Shown piece by piece: positions 1 through 4,974 of a stretch of DNA of 5,550 nucleotides. Position 1 is the stretch's first letter; the number at the start of each line of letters is the position of its first letter. Below the pieces are notes generated by a model. It was given only the letters and a program-made list of their open reading frames with translations. It was not told the origin of the DNA and made no database searches. The translations under genes were made by a program, and so were the position numbers. The DNA is from CALLVY01 sp937899855 (GTDB lineage: Bacteria > Bacteroidota > Bacteroidia > Chitinophagales > Saprospiraceae): NCBI GenBank assembly GCA_039820405.1, contig JBCBQC010000185.1, positions 1 through 5,550 of the forward strand, given 5' to 3'.

Positions 1-57
1 CTATTACTTTGGCAACCAAACCGTTCGATCCGTATCCGTAGAGATCGAGTAAGGACG

Positions 58-90
58 AAAGGGGGGAGCATTCGAGCGGATGCTCCTCCC
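58..90 (-). terminator. Probable terminator of pgk
   Basis: An inverted repeat just past the pgk stop codon pairs 61-71 with 80-90 around an 8-nt loop. It is 11 bp long with one imperfect position, which is A-C in the minus-strand RNA. The T tract after the stem on the minus strand is only three bases, so this is a weak intrinsic terminator. The position right after pgk supports the role. Confidence 0.5.
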
Positions 91-96
91 TCATGC

Positions 97-1296
97 TTAA
101 TTCATGGCCTTGATGCCGGGAAGCTCCTTGCCTTCCAGGAATTCGAGCATGGCCCCACCTCCGGTCGATACGTAGGAGACCTCATCGGCCAGGCCCAACT
201 GGTTGATGGCGGCCACGGAATCGCCTCCACCCACCAGCGAGAAGGCACCATGCTTAGTGGCGGCGGCGACGGCCGTGGCGACGGACTGGGTTCCCTCGGC
301 AAAGGCGGCCATTTCGAAGACCCCCATCGGGCCGTTCCACAGGATGGTTTTGGATTGTGCCAATACCTCCGCAAAATCCTGGCGTGCTTGTGGCCCAATG
401 TCCAGGCCCATCCAACCCGCTTCAATCGCATTGCTGGCCGCGACCTTTTGCTGGGCATCGGCCTTGAATTCGTCGGCCAGCACCGAGTCTTGGGGAAGGT
501 GGATCGCCACCCCCCGATCGGCGGCCTGCCGGAGCAGTTGCGCGGCCAGGTCAATTTTATCCTCCTCCACCAGCGACTGCCCCGTCTGGCCACCCTGGGC
601 CCTCACGAAGGTATAAGCCATACCGCCCCCCACGATAAGGTGGTCGACAAAGCCGATGAGGCGCTCCAGCAAGAGGATCTTGTCCGAGACCTTGGCGCCT
701 CCCACGATGGCCGTCAGCGGTCGTTCGGGTTCATTCAGGACCTTATTGGCATTGGTAATCTCGGCCTGCATCAAAAAGCCGAAGGTCTTACTGCCCACGG
801 GGAAGTGCTGGGCCACGGTAGCGGTCGAGGCGTGTTCGCGGTGGGCGGTACCAAAGGCATCGTTGACGTAAAGCTCCCCCAATTCGGCCATCTGCCGCGC
901 CAGGTCGGGATCGCCCTTGGTCTCACCGGCATTGAAACGGGTATTTTCCAACAAGAGCACTTCGCCGCGCTTCAATTGCGCCACCGCCGCTTGGGCTTGG
1001 GGACCGACGGTCGTTGGGCAAAAGTGAACCGTCGTATCGAGTAGTTGGCCCAGGTGCTCCCGGAGGTGCGCCAGGGTAAAACGCTCCACGTCGAGGCTAC
1101 CGTCGGCGCGCAATTTCTTTTGGGGCCGGCCGAGGTGGGACATGAGCACGACCGCTCCTCCTGCCTGGCGAATGTGTTGGATGGTGGGGAGCGCCTTGCG
1201 CATCCGGGTATCGTCCGTAATGTGGTGTGCCGCGTTGAGGGGAACGTTGAAATCGACCCGGACGAGGACTTTTTTGTCTTGGAAATGGAGCTTCAT
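97..1296 (-). CDS. pgk: Phosphoglycerate kinase
   Basis: Transfers the acyl phosphate of 1,3-bisphosphoglycerate to ADP, giving 3-phosphoglycerate and ATP, in the cytoplasm (glycolysis, reversible in gluconeogenesis). The 399-aa product has the normal family length. Visible motifs are the N-terminal signature VLVRVDFNVPL (10-20), SHLGRP (53-58), ENTRF (117-121), GGAKVSDK (199-206), the nucleotide-site motif WNGPMGVFE (320-328) and GGGDS (356-360) near the C-terminus. I chose the ATG at 1296 because the protein then begins MKLHFQDKKVLVRVDFNVP, as in the family. A longer frame opens at 1362, but that ATG lies inside the gapA terminator hairpin and would add 22 unconserved residues. gapA lies upstream on the same strand, but the terminator between them suggests that pgk has its own promoter in the ~50-bp leader; TAAATTCG at about 1332-1339 on the minus strand is only a loose -7 match. 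No oddities were seen. Confidence 0.97.
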   Translation of the reverse strand: MKLHFQDKKVLVRVDFNVPLNAAHHITDDTRMRKALPTIQHIRQAGGAVVLMSHLGRPQKKLRADGSLDVERFTLAHLREHLGQLLDTTVHFCPTTVGPQAQAAVAQLKRGEVLLLENTRFNAGETKGDPDLARQMAELGELYVNDAFGTAHREHASTATVAQHFPVGSKTFGFLMQAEITNANKVLNEPERPLTAIVGGAKVSDKILLLERLIGFVDHLIVGGGMAYTFVRAQGGQTGQSLVEEDKIDLAAQLLRQAADRGVAIHLPQDSVLADEFKADAQQKVAASNAIEAGWMGLDIGPQARQDFAEVLAQSKTILWNGPMGVFEMAAFAEGTQSVATAVAAATKHGAFSLVGGGDSVAAINQLGLADEVSYVSTGGGAMLEFLEGKELPGIKAMN

Positions 1297-1348
1297 GAGG
1301 TACTGTTGAATTGGGTGAATGCTTGGCGCGAATTTAGGGAAAAGTGCT

Positions 1349-1384
1349 AAAAAAAACACCATCGGAAGACGGCTTCCGATGGTG
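1349..1384 (-). terminator. Strong intrinsic terminator of gapA
   Basis: A perfect 12-bp stem (1357-1368 with 1373-1384) closes a 4-nt loop. On the minus strand it is followed by eight T residues (A1349-A1356 on the plus strand). It starts 26 bp past the gapA stop codon and lies upstream of pgk, so it should end most gapA transcripts. The plus strand has no T tract after the stem, so it acts in one direction only. Confidence 0.92.
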
Positions 1385-1410
1385 CAGTGCCCTGTGAAAA
1401 GGGGGCGGTT

Positions 1411-2427
1411 TTAGTTCATGACTGCCTCGGGCAACTTGGCTACGGCGTAGGCCATATCGGCCAGGCGGGCGGAGTAGCCCGCTTCGTTGTCGTACCAGCT
1501 GACCACTTTGATCATTTTGCCCATGACCTTGGTCAGTTGGGAATCGAAGATGGAGGAGTGGGGGTTGCCCACGATGTCGCTCGATACTAGGGGCGCCGTT
1601 TCGTAAGCGAGGATGCCCTTCATGGGGCCTTCGGCGAATTCGCGGAATTTGGCATTGATGGCCTCCACGGTCGTCTCCTGATCGACCACTACGTTGAGCT
1701 CGACCAGGGAGCCCGTAATGACGGGGACCCGCAGGGCCATGGCGAACATTTTACCGGCTACCTTGGGGTACACCTTCCCAACGGCAGCGGCGGCACCGGT
1801 GCTGGTGGGAACGATATTAAAGGCGGCGGCCCGGGCGCGGCGCAGGTCGCTGTGGGGGGCATCCTGGATGCGTTGGTCCGAGGTGTAGGCGTGGGTGGTG
1901 GTCATGGTACCCTGGACAAAGCCCCAATTTTCGTCGATGATTTTGACGACGGGGGCCAGGCAGTTGGTGGTACAGGAGGCGTTGGAGAAGAGGGTCTGGT
2001 TGGCGTCGAGGGTATCGTCGTTGACGCCAAAAACGATGGTTTGGATGCCATCGCCCTTGCCGGGAGCGGAGATGACGACGCGTTTGGCGCCGGCTTCGAG
2101 GTGTTTGCTCGCTTGGTCTTTATTGCGGAAGATGCCCGTACATTCGAGCACCACGTCGATTTGGTGGTCTTTCCAGGGCAGGGCTGCGGGATCGCGTTCG
2201 GAGAGGGCGACGATGGATTGGCCATTGATGATGATGGCATCATCGGTAGCGGCGACCGTACCGTCGAAGGTACCCTGGGCCGAATCGTATTGGAAGAGGT
2301 GGGCGAGGGTCTGGTTGTCGGTCAGGTCGTTGATGGCGACGACTTCGACATCGTTATTTTGGAGCAGGTTGCGCAGCGTCAGTCGTCCGATGCGACCGAA
2401 TCCGTTGATGGCAATTCTTTTAGACAT
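1411..2427 (-). CDS. gapA: Type I glyceraldehyde-3-phosphate dehydrogenase
   Basis: Oxidatively phosphorylates glyceraldehyde 3-phosphate to 1,3-bisphosphoglycerate, the substrate of the neighbouring pgk product; cytoplasmic, a homotetramer in the family. The 338-aa product has an N-terminal Rossmann fold (INGFGRIGR, 7-15). Asp34 in INDLTD is the residue that usually favours NAD over NADP. The catalytic motif ASCTTNC has nucleophile Cys152, and the catalytic His is His179 in TTTHAYT. The loop DLRRARAAA follows, then TSTGAAAAVGK (208-218). The C-terminal motif reads WYDNEAGYS (311-319), with Ala where many homologues have Trp. The start at 2427 gives MSKRIAINGFGRIGR, which fits the family; an in-frame ATG at 2454 would add nine unconserved residues. 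No Shine-Dalgarno is seen, which is normal in Bacteroidota. The protein resembles the Bacillus/Thermotoga glycolytic type in its HAYT-DQR segment. Confidence 0.97.
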   Translation of the reverse strand: MSKRIAINGFGRIGRLTLRNLLQNNDVEVVAINDLTDNQTLAHLFQYDSAQGTFDGTVAATDDAIIINGQSIVALSERDPAALPWKDHQIDVVLECTGIFRNKDQASKHLEAGAKRVVISAPGKGDGIQTIVFGVNDDTLDANQTLFSNASCTTNCLAPVVKIIDENWGFVQGTMTTTHAYTSDQRIQDAPHSDLRRARAAAFNIVPTSTGAAAAVGKVYPKVAGKMFAMALRVPVITGSLVELNVVVDQETTVEAINAKFREFAEGPMKGILAYETAPLVSSDIVGNPHSSIFDSQLTKVMGKMIKVVSWYDNEAGYSARLADMAYAVAKLPEAVMN

Positions 2428-2684
2428 TAGGTGCAATTTTTTTGTGATTTTCAAATCAGCGCTTCGGTCGGGCCTGTGGTGGATCGCGGGGGCGCCGGAT
2501 GGTTAGTGTAAAATTAACAATAAATCGGAAATCTTACCCTTTAGAAACGCAAATTTGTGGGGGATTGTTGAGAAAAGTCGGTGGGGTGGAGGTGGAGGTA
2601 GGGGGTGTGGTGTGGTGGCGCAAAAAAATTGCCGGTGGCGTAAAAAAAAGCTTTGGTAGTTTGGACTTTTGTGGGGATTTCCCA
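2428..2684. other. Intergenic region, G-rich with short tandem repeat
   Basis: No convincing gene lies between gapA and the tRNA promoter. The region must hold the gapA promoter (minus strand), but I see no clear TAnnTTTG box for it; an AT-rich stretch at about 2507-2520 is the only loose candidate. From about 2559 to 2618 the plus strand is almost free of C and rich in G runs (GGGGG, GGGG, several GG). It ends in two copies of GGTGGCGyAAAAAAA at 2614-2628 and 2634-2648, a 20-bp period. Small open frames here are low-complexity and not supported as genes. Confidence 0.6.
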
Positions 2685-2692
2685 TATATTTG
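2660..2692 (+). promoter_or_regulatory. Promoter of tRNA-Glu (Bacteroidota type)
   Basis: TTTG at 2660-2663 and TATATTTG at 2685-2692 are separated by 21 bp. They match the Bacteroidota primary sigma factor pattern, a -33 TTTG and a -7 TAnnTTTG. Transcription would begin near 2698-2700 and give a leader of about 110 nt before the tRNA. Confidence 0.65.
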
Positions 2693-2758
2693 CATCGCTT
2701 TAGAAGTAAGGCGCGTTAATTGAAACGATCCGGCTGACCCACAACGAAGGGATACTGG

Positions 2759-2804
2759 CTTTGTCCGTGACGAGAAAATGACCTTTTCCACGTCATGGAC
2801 AAAG
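2759..2804 (+). repeat. Long hairpin just before tRNA-Glu
   Basis: The arms 2759-2772 and 2791-2804 pair over 14 bp, with one G-U pair when read as plus-strand RNA. Inside, GAAAA (2774-2778) pairs with TTTTC (2784-2788) around a 5-nt loop, so the stem approaches 19 bp with a small internal loop. It ends five bases before the tRNA. No T run follows, so it is not a typical terminator. It may guide processing of the tRNA precursor (RNase III or RNase P), but this is inference. Confidence 0.7.
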
Positions 2805-2809
2805 TACCA

Positions 2810-2881
2810 GGCCCGTTCGTCTATCGGCTAGGACGCCAGGTTTTCATCCTGGAAAGAGGGGTTCGATTCCCCTACGGGCTG
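2810..2881 (+). tRNA. tRNA-Glu (UUC)
   Basis: A complete cloverleaf reads GAA/GAG codons. The acceptor stem pairs 2810-2816 with 2874-2880 (G1-U72 at the end), the D stem pairs 2819-2822 with 2831-2834, and the anticodon stem pairs 2836-2840 with 2848-2852. The loop at 2841-2847 has anticodon TTC at 2843-2845. The T stem pairs 2857-2861 with 2869-2873 and carries the TTCGATT loop. The discriminator is G2881. CCA is not encoded and would be added after transcription. A promoter and a terminator flank it as a single-tRNA unit. Confidence 0.96.
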
Positions 2882-2897
2882 CTAAAGCAGAGCAAGG

Positions 2898-2936
2898 ACC
2901 CTCGTAAGTCAGTGACTTATGAGGGTTTTGTTTTTT
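2898..2936 (+). terminator. Intrinsic terminator of tRNA-Glu
   Basis: A 14-bp stem with one G-U pair joins 2898-2911 to 2913-2926; the real loop will be a few bases once the tip opens. A T-rich tract with one G follows (2926-2936). It lies 16 bp after the tRNA end. The minus strand has no T run at the matching side. Confidence 0.9.
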
Positions 2937-2953
2937 GGGAATGGAAACATCAC

Positions 2954-3411
2954 TCAAGCATTCTGCATTCCATCAGTTCCTAAGATTGGGATATCCTTCA
3001 ACCCTTTACTTTTCAGGTCTTCCAGACAACGAGCCCACTCGCTGGCACTTTCTGCTCCTCCGCCAGGATAAAAAGCTACAATGTCCCGTTGCCCTTGGGT
3101 AGTAATGCCGTAAGCGACGTACAGGGCGATTTTGTGTACCATTGATAAGTACCGAAATCTGGCCTCCACTCAGTTGAGTACCATACATATGCCCCAGGTG
3201 CTTGCGAATCTCTGCTATCGAATTGCTTATCAAATACCACTTTAAAATCTGATTATCAAAACCCAAGCCCAACTGACGCTGGCCTTTCTTCACCGTCACT
3301 GGCTCAAAACCGCTGTCGCGATCTCAGTTACCGGCAATCGGAATATCGCCTGATTCTGTGTGGCTAGTTTTACGCTGTTTGCCATTACGCCGATTCAATT
3401 CCCCTTTATCT
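2954..3411 (-). pseudogene. Remnant of IS256-family (Mutator-type) transposase
   Basis: Translation of the minus strand in two frames gives pieces of an IS256-type DDE transposase in the right order. The first piece has a NRRNGK segment (near 3390), FEPVTVKKGQRQLG (3308-3267), then KHLGHMYGTQLSGGQIS, the usual helix region before the catalytic domain. The second, in another frame, has KIALYVAYGITTQGQRD, ESASEWARCLEDLKSKG (with one Ala-Ser difference from the family pattern) and ends near GTDGMQNA. Damage is clear: an in-frame TGA at 3324-3326 where the family has a PRDR-like motif, a frame change plus loss of roughly 40-50 residues near 3140-3150, no N-terminus, and no C-terminal ~180 residues with the final catalytic Glu. 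It cannot encode an active enzyme. No terminal inverted repeats or target duplications were recognised. Confidence 0.87.
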
Positions 3412-3531
3412 CCTTCCTCCGATCAATTGAGAGGCTATTGGGATATGTCTAGGATATACTTGGGCCTAAGTAATACATTTCAACATCACAAATACACTCT
3501 CTGAGCAAATAATGTTGGAATCTGTTGATGG

Positions 3532-3558
3532 TTTGTTATTTTTAGTGCGATAAATTTT
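3532..3558 (+). promoter_or_regulatory. Weak promoter candidate for the DGR target gene
   Basis: TAAATTTT at 3551-3558 matches the Bacteroidota -7 box TAnnTTTG at all but the last base. The TTTG at 3532-3535 is only 15 bp upstream, shorter than the usual 19-21 bp. It is the best site in 3412-3585, a stretch that otherwise holds no gene or repeat I recognise. A start point near 3565 would leave a very short leader before the ATG at 3586. Confidence 0.3.
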
Positions 3559-3585
3559 CCGCTCGCTCTTCAAGTTTTGCCGATA

Positions 3586-4401
3586 ATGGACTTTAAGCCC
3601 TTGCCCCCAACCGCTCTACCCGATCTGGATATGGTATTTGTAAAAGGTGGTACTTTTGCCATGGGCGATGATCGTGGTGATCTTCATGGTTCCTGCCGCC
3701 CGATTCATCAGGTTCAACTGGACAGCTTTTATATGAGCAAGTACCCCGTGACTCGGGACTTGTGGCAGGCTGTAATGAATGCTGATTCCTCGGATGCTAA
3801 GGGGAAAACCTCTTGGTGGAAAAGAACCCGCTCTGCTATATCCGCTTATTTTGATACCTCGAATAAAGGCATACCACCTATAGCCATTAAAGGTGATAAA
3901 AGGCCAATGAGGAGTGTTTCGTGGGAAGATACCCAACAATTTATCAAAAAACTGAACGGAATAAGTGAGGTAACTTTTCGCCTACCGACGGATGCAGAAT
4001 GGGAATATGCCGCGCGGGGTGGTGTGCTCAGTGATGGCTACTTATACGCTGGAAGTGACAAATTACGACAGGTAGGTTGGTATGAGGGAAATAATAATGA
4101 GGAAACTAGGGCAGTAGGTCAGCTACGTCCCAATGAACTGGGACTACACGACATGAGTGGTAATGTATGGGAATGGTGTGAAGACTGGTGGTCGACAGAG
4201 TACTACGCACAGTGCCACCAGCAGGGATTGGTAGAAAACCCCTGCAATTTGACAACAGGTACGGACCGGGTGGTTCGTGGCGGTAGCTGCTTCGACGAAG
4301 CGGCGGACTGCCGCTGTTCCCTTCGCATCGGCCATAGGCCCGGCGACCGCCTCGACGGTATTGGTTTTCGGTTGGTGGGTGTTCTTCAGTCAGTTGGCTA
4401 G
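3586..4401 (+). CDS. DGR target protein, FGE-sulfatase/C-type-lectin fold
   Basis: A 271-aa protein of the SUMF1/FGE-sulfatase family, the fold shared by many targets of diversity-generating retroelements. Family motifs run in order: VFVKGGTFAMGD (17-28), HQVQLDSFYMSKYPVTRDLW (41-60), SVSWEDTQQF (110-119), FRLPTDAEWEYAARGG (131-146), GLHDMSGNVWEWCEDWW (186-202) and RVVRGGS (228-234), ending IGFRLVGV (259-266). Residues 65-105 are a longer loop than usual. The last ~40 residues coincide with the variable repeat. It is unlikely to be a formylglycine-generating enzyme: Cys235, Cys242 and Cys244 do not fall where the catalytic pair of true FGEs lies. The role is probably binding of a ligand that changes as the VR changes; the ligand is unknown. 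No signal peptide or membrane segment is seen. I chose ATG 3586 over an upstream in-frame TTG at 3577; no Shine-Dalgarno helps. It heads the HRDC-RT gene group. Confidence 0.9.
   Translation: MDFKPLPPTALPDLDMVFVKGGTFAMGDDRGDLHGSCRPIHQVQLDSFYMSKYPVTRDLWQAVMNADSSDAKGKTSWWKRTRSAISAYFDTSNKGIPPIAIKGDKRPMRSVSWEDTQQFIKKLNGISEVTFRLPTDAEWEYAARGGVLSDGYLYAGSDKLRQVGWYEGNNNEETRAVGQLRPNELGLHDMSGNVWEWCEDWWSTEYYAQCHQQGLVENPCNLTTGTDRVVRGGSCFDEAADCRCSLRIGHRPGDRLDGIGFRLVGVLQSVG
4268..4375 (+). repeat. Variable repeat (VR) of the DGR, approximate limits
   Basis: The 3' end of the target gene encodes RGGS at 231-234, then a run with conserved C-R (242-243), R (247), P (252), R (255) and GFRL (260-263). This is the layout of DGR variable repeats in FGE/lectin targets. 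Of the 24 codons 236-259, 15 end in C (for example TTC, GAC, ATC, GGC, CTC), as expected if AAC codons of a template were randomised at their adenines. Bases 4271-4380 hold 71 G/C and only 11 A out of 110, unlike the AT-richer rest of the gene. The exact ends need the TR, which is not in the window. Confidence 0.82.
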
Positions 4402-4404
4402 CCA
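4395..4404. repeat. Palindrome at the stop codon after the VR
   Basis: TGGCTAGCCA is a perfect 10-bp palindrome that contains the target gene's TAG stop (4399-4401). DGRs often carry an inverted repeat just past the VR that helps mark the VR for replacement. This one has no loop and may be chance, so a role is only a suggestion. Confidence 0.35.
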
Positions 4405-4527
4405 TCGGTTATCCCGTGAGCAAAAAAGAAAAAAGAATAGCGACCGAAGCGATACGCCAGCTAAGGCTGAAGGGACGAAGCCGGGCGGTGTATGGCACAG
4501 GGAGCGGGCGTATAAAAAATTAAAGAC
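4402..4527 (+). other. Structured spacer between target gene and HRDC gene
   Basis: No gene is supported here. After a purine-rich A tract (4421-4438) comes a GC-rich block bounded by an inverted repeat: ATACGCC at 4452-4458 can pair with GGCGTAT at 4507-4513. Inside, GGCT (4465-4468) pairs with AGCC (4479-4482) around a 10-nt loop. CGCC (4455-4458) could instead pair with GGCG at 4484-4487, giving two alternative folds. The block ends 14 bp before the GTG start of the HRDC gene. It could be an RNA element, a translation control site or part of the VR recognition region. It lacks a T run directly after the short inner stem, so it is not a clear terminator. Confidence 0.5.
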
Positions 4528-4974
4528 GTGCAAATAAAAATATTTACGATTCCTATTCACGATGGAGAGCTTCTCAATGAAGAACTCAACCGTTTTTTAC
4601 GTTCCAAGCGAGTCTTGCAAACGGAGATTCAATTGGTACAGCATGGGCAAGGGACATTTTGGACCTTTTGTATTCAATATTTGGAAGATAACCCGACCAA
4701 GCCGGTCAGTCGAGGGCGGAAGAAGGTGGACTACAAAGAGGTATTGGATGAGGCTAGTTTTCAACGCTTTACGGAGATGCGACAAATCCGACGACAATTG
4801 GCTCAGGAAGAGGGAATTCCGGCTTATGCCATATTTACGGATGAGGAAATGGCAGAATTGGCGAAGCTGGAGCAAAGAACTGCTACTAGTATGCGTAAAG
4901 TAAAAGGAATCGGCCCGAAGAAGATGGAAAAATTTGGAATACACTTTCATACTACAACAGATGAAAAGAGTTAA
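4528..4974 (+). CDS. HRDC-domain DGR accessory protein
   Basis: A 148-aa soluble protein. The N-terminal part begins MQIKIFTIPI and contains LNEELNRFLRSKRVL (16-30), then a basic linker SRGRKKVDY (61-69). The C-terminal half (about 76-140) looks like an HRDC domain (helicase and RNase D C-terminal), with AYAIFTDEEMAELA (99-112) and the closing KGIGPKKMEKFG (126-137). HRDC domains bind nucleic acid, and HRDC proteins are a known alternative to Avd as the accessory partner of some DGR reverse transcriptases. I infer it helps the RT bind or prime on template RNA. The start is GTG at 4528: an in-frame TAA at 4513-4515 closes the frame upstream and there is no nearby ATG. The 3' end overlaps the RT gene by 14 bp, suggesting translational coupling. 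No Shine-Dalgarno is clear. Confidence 0.87.
   Translation: MQIKIFTIPIHDGELLNEELNRFLRSKRVLQTEIQLVQHGQGTFWTFCIQYLEDNPTKPVSRGRKKVDYKEVLDEASFQRFTEMRQIRRQLAQEEGIPAYAIFTDEEMAELAKLEQRTATSMRKVKGIGPKKMEKFGIHFHTTTDEKS

Noticed and set aside
250..1044. Long plus-strand open frame across pgk
   Set aside because: It is antisense to a clear pgk gene and has a biased composition produced by the GC-rich codons of the other strand.
1852..2430. Plus-strand open frame across gapA
   Set aside because: It is rich in Gly, Val and Asp as a mirror of gapA codons and has no recognisable domain.
2499..2791. Small open frames in the gapA-tRNA gap on both strands
   Set aside because: They are low-complexity translations of the G-rich/C-rich tract and overlap the tRNA promoter; no start or homology supports them.
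3586..4401. Active formylglycine-generating enzyme (sulfatase maturation)
   Set aside because: The fold matches, but the cysteines in the C-terminal part are not at the spacing of the catalytic pair of true FGEs, no sulfatase is nearby, and the C-terminus behaves as a DGR variable repeat.
4402..4527. Template repeat in the spacer after the target gene
   Set aside because: The spacer has no stretch resembling the VR (no GGCGGTAGC or GGTTTTCGG counterpart), so it cannot be the TR.
4277..4537. Plus-strand open frame over the VR and spacer
   Set aside because: It lies in a different frame from the target gene, shows no family motif, and depends on the spacer, which looks like a structured non-coding region.
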